This document shows, one piece after another, positions 23,280 through 34,514 of a stretch of 64,000 nucleotides of DNA. Every line of letters starts with the position of its first letter. Positions within the stretch are counted from its first letter, which is position 1. The notes beneath the pieces are model-generated. The model saw nothing but the letters and a program-made list of their open reading frames with translations, ran no database searches and had not been told where the DNA came from. The position numbers and the translations under genes are program-made. Source of the DNA: Nectonema munidae (Eukaryota > Nematomorpha > Nectonematoida > Nectonematidae); the NCBI GenBank assembly GCA_030549495.1, contig JAUIRK010001006.1, forward strand, positions 5,001 through 69,000, read 5' to 3'.

Positions 23280-23620
23280 TTTCTTGTTATTAGTTCCAGG
23301 ACTTCATGTACCAGTTGGAGGTTATCTTCGTGAGATTTCATTGGGATGGAGTTGTAAAGGTCTATAACATCAAAATAGAAAAGAATGCAATCGGTAGAGG
23401 TTTTCTTCTTTATGGGCGTTTTATTTAGGAAAACTTTGGAATTGGGTAGAGATTAGTTGGTAGAGGTATTGGAAGCTTTGGATAATAAATTTTTGGCTGA
23501 CTTTTTCATTCGGAGTATTGATATCTGACTTGATCGTTCGTAGAAGAGTAGGATTGGGTTCTTTATGTGTTTTGGGTAAAGAAGGTGCTGTGTTGGTAGC
23601 GAACAAATGGTTGAGATCCT
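23280..23620 (-). mobile_element. Penelope-like element fragment (RT region), broken
   Basis: On the minus strand the blocks LPKTHKEPNPTLLRTIKSD and NTPNEKVS are followed downstream by YFDVIDLYNSIPMKSHED. This is the arrangement of the Penelope-type reverse transcriptase: a PK-x-HK...LR motif, then FDV-x-x-LY-x-x-IP. The piece is short, broken and old. It lies about 200 bases from a plus-strand hammerhead-like motif. A DIRS-like origin is a weaker alternative. Confidence 0.6.
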
Positions 23621-23810
23621 GAAGAACAGAGCTACATCACAACTCTCTAGCCTCAAATGAATCCCCAATTGCAAACACTCTCCACCACCAACCAACCTTA
23701 TTGCACGCCACCTTTACACCTCTATGCACGCACACGCAAACTGGCTCTCCTTTTTACAACACAGTACTCTCAATCCATTTATTTGCTTACACATTCTACA
23801 TACCCCTCTA

Positions 23811-23855
23811 CTTGATCCTGACGAAGAGCGTGCACTCGAAATATTGATCACGTAT
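23811..23855 (+). ncRNA. Hammerhead-ribozyme-like core relic
   Basis: The sequence has CTGACGA (23818-23824), then a short GAG/CTC stem with loop CGTGCA, then GAAAT, in the order of the hammerhead core (CUGANGA, stem II, GAAA). TGATC before the core can pair with GATCA after it. One extra A sits between the core and the stem, and no proper third stem or cleavage triplet is obvious, so activity is doubtful. Penelope-like elements are known to carry hammerhead motifs in their terminal repeats, which makes the neighbourhood telling. Confidence 0.35.
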
Positions 23856-23944
23856 ATTTATTTATTTTCCTTTTTTTGCTTTAATAAAGTCGACACGCTT
23901 ACTTTCTTGATAAAGCTAAAGGCTGGTGTATCCACAATTACTTC

Positions 23945-24310
23945 TCTATCAATATGAATAAAATTCAATACATGATATATGATTATTGAGTTATTAGTCG
24001 TGCATTAAATTTTAAATTGTCTCATGCTACTTCGGAAGAAGTTGAGTTCTATAAGCACCTTGGAGTTATCTAAACAATCCAACTTATCATTTATTACGCA
24101 CTTCAAAAATATCACCAAGGATGTATCCATGTTTTAGGTTATATAACTAATATATAATCTGTCCATGTTATCAGTGAAATCTAGGTTAATTTTGTTCCAC
24201 TCCTTCTTTCAATCAAAAATAGGTTATTGTAACTTAATTTGGGATTCAAATAGCATCATATATAGTAATAGGCTTGAATTCAAGTGTTTGAATAATTTAT
24301 TGATCTTATT
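23945..24310 (+). pseudogene. LINE RT C-terminal fragment
   Basis: The plus strand reads degraded LINE sequence: INMNKIQYMIYD, then VEFYKHLGVI, then after frame changes FFHSFFQSKIGYCNLIWDS and LNNLLIL. This is the typical region after the RT catalytic core (YLGV... then Y...IW). The same order occurs intact in the LINE at 29.7-30.1 kb. The following 400 bases may be its 3' untranslated remains. Confidence 0.55.
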
Positions 24311-25054
24311 TGTTAGTTAGCATTATTTTTTGTGCTTTTGCTTTTTTTTGTTTAGATCCAATGCAGTCATGCATTGTTGATTTCATCTCAGTCCTACCCT
24401 CAAACTTTACTTCAATTCTCGCTATTTTCATTTCATGCTGGTCTTTGTTTTTTCATCAATATTTTTGATTTTTTTCAATTATTCATCACTTTCAAGCACA
24501 ACTTTGTAAAAATTGTATACCTAACTTATTATCCTCATATATTTAACAAATTTATGAGCTTATAATGATTATTATTGATTTCTTGGTTGAAATGTTTTAT
24601 TCATGTATGTAGAATTAAAACTAATTTTTTTCCATTTTAACACCCTCTCCCCACTTGTAACGTTCCGTAACACACTTTAACAACTCTCTTTGTACATATT
24701 ATATGTATAGCCACTAATAATTGATTATTATTGTTATTATAATTTTATTATAATTAACTCCTAATACAATCTTTTATGTTTAAATTTCTTTGACTTTATT
24801 TGATAAATATACTTATTTATCCAACTTTGAAGATGAAAAAACTTTTGCCATCTGAAATTTTTCATTATTTCTTTTTCGCATAGTATTTATATAGTAATAT
24901 ATAAGCTTTTCAATTTTGTTCTGAATAAATTCAGATAGGTTATTGACGCGATTTGGAAGTAATATAAATCGGTGTGTGGAAGCTTTCATGCTTTCCTTAA
25001 TTAAGAAAAGATACAAGGAAACATCGGAACGCAATTGTAAGTGCAACATGCCAC

Positions 25055-25195
25055 CAGTGACATAGCCAGTGAGTGCGACGAGAGCGGTGTCCTTGTAGAT
25101 AAAATATCTGGCCCAATATTTTGTATTGTGTGCTTAAAAATTGGAGTCCCTCTAAAAAATTTTTCCCTCCTTTCAAATTCCTCGCTACATCGCTG
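25055..25195. mobile_element. Miniature hAT-like element, 141 bp
   Basis: The left end starts CAGTGACATAGCCAG and the right end, read on the minus strand, starts CAGCGATGTAGCGAGG. Both follow the CAGTGGCGTAGC style of hAT terminal repeats. The flanks CATGCCAC and CATAACAC match at 6 of 8 positions, compatible with an eroded 8-bp target duplication. No coding capacity. Confidence 0.5.
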
Positions 25196-25796
25196 CATAA
25201 CACACTTTTAGTAATCGGTAAGAATCTTTGTTGTTATCTTCTATGATCATTAGCCACTATAAATAAAGAAAAAGTCATCTTCATAAATTAAAAAAAATTT
25301 TTTTTTAATTCTTAGAAAAATCTATTTTTTCATTCTCAAAACTTATATTTTATAATTGCTTAAGATTTGAAAAACCAATATAACCTCTTTATAATTTTTT
25401 AAGTTTATGAGTAGACTCATGTTAGATTATATGCATCGGCATTTATACCTAATTAATATGCATATTCCGAAAACGAAATCAAAAGCGAATTTTAATTTTA
25501 ATTTTGATAAAAGGATGAATTTTATCTTTAACATTCTGACACCTCAATATTTTGTGTATATCCAAAATACCGATAGTTTCTCCAAATACTAGAATGAAAA
25601 ATAATAAAACTTAGATAAAAAATTCCTACTCCTACTTCTGATCCTGAAATGTTTCTTTTTTAAAAAGTTTCTTTTTTTATTACAGCTATTTCTTTTTTCT
25701 TATTTTAATCGTATTTTAACTTTCAATACCTTTAGTGATTGATAACTTTATACTTTTTAAACGTATAATTACATTTAGGTTGCATATATGAATTGA

Positions 25797-26060
25797 AGAA
25801 GAAGAAGAAGAAGTTTATTTGAAACAAAACATGAGTGACACAATGATTACATAATGTATTAATGATTATAATTTAAGTGAGTGGAATCAAACTTCATCAA
25901 AGCTGTTTGAATTTAAAAAAAAATAGAAGAATAATTCGAAATATAGAAAAATCAAAATGTGACACATTAAAATTACCATAACAAAAAGACACACAACAAT
26001 AATAAAAAAAATATATAAAAAAAAAGAGAAAACTGTGCAATTCAAAAGGCCCATGGGCCG
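25797..26060 (-). mobile_element. LINE 3' tail fragment, (TTC)n-type
   Basis: The minus strand reads AATAAACTTCTTCTTCTTC, the same AATAAA-plus-pyrimidine-repeat ending as at 21.0 kb. Sequence to the right is A-rich and may be 3' untranslated LINE sequence. No coding frame survives. Confidence 0.35.
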
Positions 26061-26475
26061 CTTAAATGATATTGCACAAAGAAAAAAAATAATACAATGT
26101 TAGATAATATTCACATTAGGATTAGAAGTTTTTATAGTTGCAAAAAAAATCATTTGTTCACTAATAAAAATATACACAAAATTTCACAATAAGCAGTTCG
26201 AAACATCAAGAAGCAAATTGGATTGAAAATTTACAAGAAAATCAGTTACTTAGAAAGCATATAATAATCCAAATCATAAAATGGCTTCTTTTTCTCAACT
26301 TTAAAAATCACACTTCCTTGCTATTTGATCTATCCTCTCATTTATCTGCTGCGCCGAATATCTTATATTAGCTTTTCTTGAAATCAAGTTCTTTTTAATT
26401 ATATATATATTTACTTTTTTTCATTATTTATTTTTATTATATTATAAAATTTTTTGTATTTAGTGTTAGTTCCTA

Positions 26476-27468
26476 ATGGAACATATTGATAAATTAAAAG
26501 ATCTTTTGGGTAAAATTGAAACTCTTTCTAAAAAAGAAATAAAGTCTAGTCTTTATCAAATTATTTCCAAATTTAATGAAAAAGATTCATTGAATTCCAA
26601 ACTTTGTGATATAGACAACAATGTAAAAACTGTTTTAAATAGTTTGGACTCAATTAAAACCTTCACCTTTCCTAATACTGAAAAAAGCTTAGATAAATGT
26701 TCTATTTTTGATAACAAATTTTCTAATGTCAAATCCAATAAAACTTATTCTGACGCTGTGAAAAAATCCAATTTTCTTAAAGTTAAATTCGATAAACACG
26801 AAGATTGTCTTGAGTTTAAGAAGTTTTCCGATACCGCTTTATCTAAAGTTAAAGTAAAAAAATTGAAAACTACCAAAAATGCTTTGATGTTTACATTTCC
26901 TAATTATACTTCGTTAGAAAACGCTAATGAACATTTTGAAAACAAAATAAAAGATGATAAAACTGTGCGTATAACTCGAAATCCTATTTTTAATCCAAAA
27001 ATTATGATAAACAATCTTAATAGTGATCTGAAAGATGACGAAATTTTAAGTTTAATATATGACAAAAATGAATACATCAAGAAATCTATAGATACTGGAA
27101 AGCTTTTTAAAATTCTTTTCTCAAAAATTAATGCTAAAACTAATATAAAATTTATGGTTTTAACGGTTGACCCTGAAATTAGGTCTTTAATTAAATGTAA
27201 TAGTGATAATTTGTTCATTGGGTATAAATGTCATCATGTTATAGACTTTTTTTCTTTCAAACAATGTAATATTTGTTGTAAATATGGTCATAACTCCACA
27301 TCTTGTAAATCTTCCAATTCACCAACGTGTAAGTTTTGCTCTGGTTCTCATCTATCAAGTGTGTGCCCTGATATGTCTAATAAAGACATGTACAAATGTA
27401 CCAACTGTATCCTTAAAAAAATCAGCTGTTTTAATCATAATTCTTTTGATGCTATATGCCCCATTTGA
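26476..27468 (+). CDS. LINE ORF1 (Gag-like, zinc-knuckle) protein, 330 aa
   Basis: ORF1 proteins of jockey-type LINEs bind the element RNA in ribonucleoprotein particles. The N-terminal part (residues about 1-100) is Lys/Ser-rich. A middle part (about 105-240) reads like the partly folded RNA-binding region of such proteins. The C-terminus carries cysteine knuckles: CNICCKYGHNSTSC (C-x2-C-x4-H-x4-C) near residues 266-279, CKFCSGSHLSSVC directly after, and a third CTNC...C...H...C. The start ATG at 26476 is the first in a long open frame, and the stop is TGA at 27466-27468. No break is seen. About 50 bases separate it from the ORF2 region. Confidence 0.85.
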   Translation: MEHIDKLKDLLGKIETLSKKEIKSSLYQIISKFNEKDSLNSKLCDIDNNVKTVLNSLDSIKTFTFPNTEKSLDKCSIFDNKFSNVKSNKTYSDAVKKSNFLKVKFDKHEDCLEFKKFSDTALSKVKVKKLKTTKNALMFTFPNYTSLENANEHFENKIKDDKTVRITRNPIFNPKIMINNLNSDLKDDEILSLIYDKNEYIKKSIDTGKLFKILFSKINAKTNIKFMVLTVDPEIRSLIKCNSDNLFIGYKCHHVIDFFSFKQCNICCKYGHNSTSCKSSNSPTCKFCSGSHLSSVCPDMSNKDMYKCTNCILKKISCFNHNSFDAICPI

Positions 27469-27514
27469 AAAAGTCAATATAATTTTGTTAAAAATAATAC
27501 AAATTATAGTTATA

Positions 27515-30387
27515 ATGATTATACATCGAATGCCAATAATGAATAATTTTTTTGCCAATTGCTCGGTTTTTTCCAACATTGATTTTAACTTTTTTACTAT
27601 TGATAGCCTTAAAAATTTCTTATATTCTCATAAAAATGGAGCGTCTTCATGTGATCTTTCAGTCTTCCATCTTAATTGTCGTAGCTTGGACAAAAATTAT
27701 GATGATATTAAATTATTGATTGATGAAATAGGTTCTTCTAAAATTGACATATTTGCCCTTACGGAAATATGGAAACCTAGATGTAACAATGATATAGATG
27801 GATATAACTTTATTTGTTCTGAGCGTAAGCAAGGTAGAGGTGGTGGGTTAGGTCTTTACGTTGATAATATGTATGCATTCAATCTAGTTTGTAATAATCT
27901 TACTTTTACTTCTTTTGAAGTCATGATTGTTGATGTTTCAAATTTTAGAATTATTATAATCTACAGACCTCCTTGTCTGGACTGCAAGCTATTTTTATTA
28001 GAATTAGAAACATTATTTTTAAACACCGATGCTAAGAAAAATACTCTCATTTTAGGAGACTTTAATTAAGATTTGAACAAGTTTGATATTTGCAGAAATG
28101 TTTCTAATTTTTACAATTTAATGTATGAAAAAAGTTTTTATCCCTGCATTTTAGGTCCAACTCGTTTTGGTAAATCAACTTCAAGCTGCATTGATAATAT
28201 TTTTTCTAATTTTAGTTGTGCTGGTATTATTTCAGTTAACATAGCTTTGGATATCTCTGACCATCTTCCCAATTTTATTGTATGCAAAAATTACTTTAAA
28301 AATGTCAATCACTTTAATTTAAATGATGAATACTGCAGAATATATAATAACAAAAATTTTAAGAATTTTTATTCAAACTTGTATATAGAAGATTGGCTCA
28401 TTGACATTAATAAAGGTGCAAATGAGTATTATGATGAAATGATAAAAAAAATTACTAAAATAATTGATATAAGCTTTCCTTTGGTAAAAAGAACCTATCC
28501 ATCCCATAAAGTAAATACGTGGTATACGAGTGAACTTAATAGTATTAAGAAAGTCAAAGATATGCTGTTTCATAAATTCTTGAAAAACAGAACCCTTGAA
28601 ACGTGGAATTTATACAAGTCAATTAGAAGTAAATATAATAAAAAAGTAAGGTTTTTAAAAAATGAGTTTTACCGTACAAAGTTTTCAATTTTACGGAATA
28701 ATGTAAAGGATTCATGGAAAGTTATAAACAATTTACTTGGGCGTAAACGTAATATGCTAATCCCATTGAAGCCAAACGATTTTAATAATTTTTTCTCTTC
28801 TTTTTCCTATCAATCTAATTGTCATCATTTTCCCAGCTTTAATATCTCCCCAGTTATGAATTCCTTCTTTTTTGATGAAATTTCTGTTGATGATATTGTA
28901 ATTACAGCTACTTCTTTTAATTCATCTTCTTCTGCTGGTTGGGACAATATTTCTAATAAAATCGGTATGATTTTTATAAGTTTCTTATCTAAAAATATTT
29001 GTTTACTTTTTAACAAAATTTTTCTTGAAAGTTGTTATCCAATCAGTTAAAAAATCGCCAAAGTAATTCCAGTCTTTAAATCAAGTAATAAATGCTATCC
29101 AAGTAATTATAGACCCATTAGCCTCCTTCCTTTTATAGGTAAAATCTTCGAAAAAATTATTTTTAACCGGATGATAAAGTATTTAAATAAATTTAATATT
29201 ATCAATTCAAGACAGTTTGGTTTCCGGCCTGGTATGTCGACTGATTTAGCTGTTGGAAATTTAGTAAATTATAATTTAGAGACCTTGGACAATGGTTTGG
29301 AATCGTGTGTTATTTATATAGATTTTTCAAAAGCTTTTGATAGTATAAATTATGAATACCTACTAGCTAAACTACATAGATATGGTTTTAGAGATAAATT
29401 TTTAGAACTTTTAAAAAGTTACCTTTCCAATCGTCAACAATATGTTTTTGTAAATAACAGTGCGTCTAAGTATTCTAAATTAAATAAGGGTGTGCCACAA
29501 GGCTCTATCCTTGGCCCACTTTTATTTATTCTTTATGTTAATGATATTTTTTCTCTTCAAAATTCTGATTTTACTCTTTATTTGTACGCTGATGATTGCA
29601 CTATTTTGTATCGAAGTAAAAATCTTTTTTTAGATCAATATATTATTAATAAGTTTCTCTCTGAATTTTATAATTGGTGTTGCACTAATGAGCTGTATAT
29701 AAATGTATCAAAGTCCAAATATATGATTTTCAGTAAGTTTAACAAAAATATTTGTCTTTTTTAAAAATTGGAGAAAACTATCTTCAGAGGACGAATACTT
29801 ATAATTATTTAGGAGTAACTATAGATTTTAATCTTAGTTTTTCAAATCATTTCAATAATGTTTTAAAAGATACCTCAATAGCACTTGGCATGTTGTTCAA
29901 AATTAAAAATCTTCTTGATACTAAGACCAAAATAAATATTTAATATGCCCTTTTTCATTCTAAGATTCTTTACTCTAACTTTATTTGGTCTTCATCTAAC
30001 GTGTCCAAACTCCCAACTTTACAGAAAAAACAAGACAGGGCTTTGAAAGTTCTATTCAATAGGGATGCTGAGTATATACGTAGTTTATATAAAATCCCGA
30101 ATCTTTTACAAATTAGACAAATTCAATTATCTCTTTTTGTTCATAAATGTATAAATCTAAAACATGAAATTAATTTTAATTATTGTGAAAATCGCCAGTT
30201 TCATCTTCACAACTTACGCAATAAACACAATTTAAGAAATATAAGATACAAATTTGCCAAAAGTAATAAATTTTTTATTAAAAAGTCCATAAAAACCTGG
30301 AATAGCCTTCCCATTTGTATTAGGCTTCCGAAAAACACTTGTAGTTTCAAACGTAAATGTAAAAAATTTTTTATTTCAACTCGTTAG
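27515..30387 (+). pseudogene. LINE ORF2 (endonuclease-RT), broken by a few stops and a shift
   Basis: ORF2 probably starts at one of the ATGs at 27515-27541. The endonuclease shows FHLNCRSL, ALTEIW, GRGGGLGLYV, FRIIIIYRPP and GDFN. Directly after GDFN comes a TAA (28067-28069). The frame then resumes to SDHLPNF. A second TAA at 29048-29050 precedes the RT, which keeps NYRPISLLPFIGKIFEK, FGFRPGMSTD, DFSKAFDSIN, GVPQGSILGPLLF and the catalytic YADD (near 29590). A frameshift near 29760 and a TAA at 29941 interrupt the C-terminal region (YLGVTIDFNLSF... LYKIPNLLQIRQIQLSLF). The breaks are few and the catalytic residues are intact, so it died recently. Confidence 0.87.
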
Positions 30388-30989
30388 TGTCTTTGAGTAT
30401 ATTTATTACCCATACTATATTTTATATCTTTGAGATTTTGGTACTCGTGCTCTTTTGTATTTTTTTTTTTAGGTAATTCTTTTTCATATTCCCCTTCCAA
30501 CCACAATGCATCTCTACATCCAGCATCAATTTTTCGCCAGTTCATCGCTTCTCTATCAGCAATAATTGATATTTGCTTTCTTCTCTCTTTTTTTTACGTA
30601 TGTATATATATATATATATTTTGAAAATTATATGCTTTGTGAACATGTTTGAAAATTGTCTTTCTCCTATATTGATTTTAAAATGATACGTTTTGGAGTT
30701 TTTTTTTATCCTATTATATAACTGTTCCTCACTTCTTTTTTTGCCTTTATAATTATTATCTGGATTTTTTCTCCTATTTTTTATATCATTTTTAAGTCCT
30801 GTTGTTAATATGAATTTAGTATAGTGTTCCTATTTTTTTATAGGTGTGACAATAACCTATTTGGTTTGATCCACCATGCTGTGTTATTATTCTTATTCTT
30901 CCCTCTTTTTTTTTTATTAAAATAAAAAATTTAACTTTATAGTTATTATTGTTTCAAAACTAAGCCAATTTAAATTTGATAGTTTGATA

Positions 30990-31725
30990 ATATTTCCATC
31001 TTTTATAATACGGGAGAATGATTTTCAATTTATTTCGTAAATCATATCTATCTTTCATTGGGTTAAAATCTAAAACATCTAAAAATGTATCAGGAAGCTG
31101 ATTGTTGAAAAACAATGTGAGATCATTATGTCCCCACAAGATAAGACAATAATTTATATAGGATAAAAAAATGAAACATATAGAAATTTTTTGACTTTTA
31201 AACTAAAGGCATTCCGGAAAAATTTAAGTATACCAGTAACTCTCTAAAGTTTGTTCACAATACAAGCAAGGTGACAGCCCCATTTTAGTTCATTGTCAAT
31301 GACAACACCTATAGTATTTCAAAAGATTCAGTGCATTTGAACATGAAATTATCGAGTTTAATTTTAGATTCGCTCTTACTTGTGAATAGCATCGCTTGAG
31401 ATTTATTGAAATTTACTTTCATACTGTTTACGGAACACCAATTTAAAATTCCATATCTAATTGATCATTAAAGTAATTGACACTGATAGTTTCATCATCC
31501 AAAGAAAAAGGTATATTTATCGTAAGATCTTCAGCAAACGTGAAAAAAGTCAGTTTTTCATTAAATAAGTGAAGATCATTTGAAAATATTAAAAAGAGCA
31601 ATATGCCCAAAATAGAACCCTGAGGAACACCTGAAACAACATCTATTTTTTTAGAAAAAGAACTATCAATAACAACGTGTTGTTGACGATCTTTTAAATA
31701 CGATAGAAGTAGTTTTTCCTTAAAT
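30990..31725 (-). pseudogene. Antisense LINE RT fragment (jockey/CR1-like)
   Basis: The minus strand reads SYLKDRQQHVVIDSSFSKK, then GVPQGSILGILLFLIFSNDL, then FAEDL in place of YADD, then a diverged GVVIDNELKWGCHL region. The catalytic box is altered and several frame changes are present. It lies just downstream of the plus-strand LINE but on the opposite strand, so it is an independent insertion. The RT resembles that of the neighbour at 29.2-29.7 kb, so the two may belong to related families. Confidence 0.7.
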
Positions 31726-33500
31726 TATCATTTGAAGATTTCTTCATTTTCAAAAAATTTTTATTTCTTTGGGGATATATGAATTGATGAATCTTAGTAG
31801 ATGTTTTAAGAGCACGAATATTTATTAGTTTATTTACATGATATATTTAAAAAAGTTTAACAAAAATTCTTGATTTTACTTGATTTGATGTACTTACTAC
31901 CTTCTTTCTTGGCGCATGTACTTACTTTGGGTAGTATCAATGATTCACGCGTAGAATATATGCTATTTTCGAGACATTTCTTGGGCGAATCAAGAGAGTT
32001 TTATATAAATTTCAAAGAAAATCTAAAAAATATTCATTTTGCCCAACCAATGCAGATCTAAGCAAAACTTCATCTCTTTTAACTTCTTTGTGTAACAAAC
32101 TTATTAATTCACTAATTATTTTGCATTTCCAACATATAATAAGTTTTAATACGAGATTCTTTTTTCCAGAAATATTATTTTTTATAATCAAAAGGTATAC
32201 TTGAAAAATTTAGCCTAGCTTTCAAATTACTTTTCCAATTTTAGTGATGAACTTTTCCAAATAATCACTAAACTTTCCTTGATATTTTTCAAAATATAAT
32301 TAGCTTTTAAGTTGAAATTTGCATATCTTCGCAGTTTAACTAACAATCATTTTCATCACTAAAAAAATTTACGAAAATATCAAATTCTTTATTTATAATA
32401 GTTTAAATTTATTGTTGCGTCGTATAAGTTTTTGCTTTAAACGCCTTGCACATAAAACTATATTTACTTTTTGAAAAATGTGTTTATGGCCTTTATAAGA
32501 GCTTTTTCTTCATCACAACAAGCATGATATCTCTTTTACCTATTTTCATCGCCAAATGACTAAAAAACATGAAATATGTTCCATAATTAGCATTCCAGTG
32601 TAGAAACATTGGACTTATGAATTTCGGGTTATGAAGAGTGTGCATTCTTATCATTTTCTTCTCAAAACACAATCCTTCTTTAATCGTAGTTGGAAGGAGA
32701 GTTGGCGTTAAATATATTAATTGTATTTATTAAAACAATCAAAAAATTTAATATTGAATTTATTATTGTATTTGGAGTCGAAGTCGGCTCGTATCAGGAG
32801 TCGGATATTTTCCCTCAGATTCCCCAGCGCTGTTCAATACTTACCTCGTCAACTTATTTTTGTAAATTTTCTTGTTGTTGATTACCAATAAAGAAAGGGG
32901 GGAAAAGGGAGAAAAAATTTTTTTTTTGTATTCGTGATACACAATAAACATTGATATTGACAATGCTAACCAAGGAAGCAATGTTAAAAAAAATGTTCTA
33001 AGCAGAAATTATATATATTAAAAATTGAAACTAAATAAACAAATAAACCGACAATAAAAATGTCCTTTAACATTTGAAGCAAAGGAAAAGAGATATGATT
33101 CTTTGAAGTAATCTAAAATACTGATAATAAAAATTAGTAACAGAAAAATTGTATCAAATAAGATTTTTATAAACAAAATAAGAAAATAGATAAATTTTTG
33201 ATGTCATAGATTGAGGGCCATCATATAACTAACTGCCAAAATGAAAAAATATTTATATTCAAGCATGGATGATTGAAATTAATTGCATTGGAACAAAAAA
33301 GTATATAACACGTTTGAAAACATTGAATTCCAAAAAAGAAGTCATTTTCAATTTGTAGAATTGCATATTTTTTATAGTTCTAAAATAAAAATAAAATACC
33401 AAGAATGTATGTAAAATAAGGATCTGAAATTGCACGATTTCACACTTCACTGGTCATATAATCACTTTTATAGTCTAAAAAACAAAAAAATAATTAAGAA
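31726..33500. other. AT-rich non-coding DNA
   Basis: No gene is supported. A GGAGTCGG-rich patch at 32775-32830, including GGATATTTTCCC, has a counterpart in inverted orientation near 56800-56830, so it is probably part of a dispersed repeat. Confidence 0.5.
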
Positions 33501-33639
33501 ACTATAACCTATTTTGAGCCTGAGAAGATGGGTTATTTATTTATATTATAATATATTTAATGATAAATAAATTCATCAATAAAATTTTTATAAAAATTGT
33601 AAAATTACATGGTGAAAAATATTACTGACTACTAATCTA

Positions 33640-33815
33640 ACCAAACCGATGGCTCTCCTTGGTTTGATTCTTGTTCTCTGTTTTATCCTTCCCTTAGTTT
33701 GCTTTGAACTATAAGTCTATATTTAGTTTAGATTTTAGTTTTTGGGGATTTTGAATAAATTTCTATAATGGTGTATTTATTATAAATAAATAAATAAAAT
33801 AATGGGGTATTGAAA
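33640..33815 (+). mobile_element. Possible LINE 3' end with (AAAT)n tail
   Basis: T-rich sequence is followed by TAAATAAATAAATAAAAT near 33783-33802, the look of a LINE 3' untranslated region and tail on the plus strand. No coding sequence remains. It borders the truncated minus-strand LINE at about 33829, which it may have interrupted. Confidence 0.3.
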
Positions 33816-34086
33816 ATGGATATATTTATCATGATGCAAGTGGAGTAATCGTATAAAGGGTAAGCGGATAAGTGTGTACTAGTCAAGCAGGTGGGGCATG
33901 CGTGCGTAGGGTTCGTTGATGGATATTACTTCGCATTGCTGAGAAAGGATTATGTTGATTAGGTCCCATGCCGTTTTGGAATGATTTAAATCGATGTTCA
34001 GGAAATTAAAATGTGTAATTATTTAGTGTTGTGCCAAAATTGAGTTGTGATTTATGTAAAAATGCATGTCTTAGATGTTGCAATAT

Positions 34087-34502
34087 AGCATGTACCTTTT
34101 ATATATTCTTTTATTTAGGAACAAGATACATTCCGTTGTGCCGGTTTTTTACCCTGGTTTTCTTCCTCTGAAGAATTCAAAGGTTTTTACGGTTAGGTAG
34201 TGCTCTAGCGACGCGATTCTACGTGGTTAGTAATCAAGCTATCACTAGACAATAAGTTTATTTCCCAAATTGGGAGCGTTCGCGTTAGGATTGTATCTTT
34301 CACTCAGTTTATATATTGTCACATAAATTCTTGTAAAATAATATATATAACAAGGTATAGCTATTCTTTTGTAACAAGGGCCGATAGGTGTTTAGTGGGA
34401 TGGAAAGTCCAGTTAGACTTGGACTCAGCATTCCGGGCGGGCCACGATATCCGAAAGGATGGGTGCGAACGTCACAAAACAACTTAATTAATTAATTAAT
34501 TA
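34087..34502 (+). mobile_element. 416-bp retroposon (SINE or truncated LINE) with 12-bp duplication
   Basis: The 12-base sequence ATGTTGCAATAT occurs immediately left (34075-34086) and right (34503-34514) of this segment, a perfect target duplication. The right end is a run of TTAA units, the expected simple tail of a retroposed RNA. The segment is more GC-rich than its host. Near the tail it has a hairpin with a GAAA loop (ATCC-GAAA-GGAT), followed by GGTGCGAAC, which resembles a pol III B box only loosely. There is no frame, so it is either a SINE or the 3' end of a LINE. Confidence 0.8.
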
Positions 34503-34514
34503 ATGTTGCAATAT

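Larger units (their letters stand above)
26340..30930 (+). mobile_element. Two-ORF LINE of the jockey/CR1 superfamily, nearly complete
   Basis: The element holds a short 5' leader, ORF1 with zinc knuckles (26476-27468), ORF2 with endonuclease and RT (about 27515-30387), and a T-rich 3' region ending near an AATAAAA run at about 30920-30930. The order and spacing are those of an autonomous LINE. ORF1 is open throughout, whereas ORF2 has a handful of stops or shifts, so it is a fairly recent but dead copy. The exact ends and target duplication could not be fixed because both flanks are AT-rich. Confidence 0.88.

Noticed and set aside
32690-32881. A 63-codon plus-strand frame
   Set aside because: It overlaps a dispersed GGAGTCGG repeat also found near 56.8 kb and has no protein-like pattern.
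34385-34480. HDV-like self-cleaving ribozyme in the 416-bp retroposon
   Set aside because: A GAAA-loop hairpin and a following GCGAAC look suggestive, but the first stem required by the HDV fold cannot be formed from the bases present.
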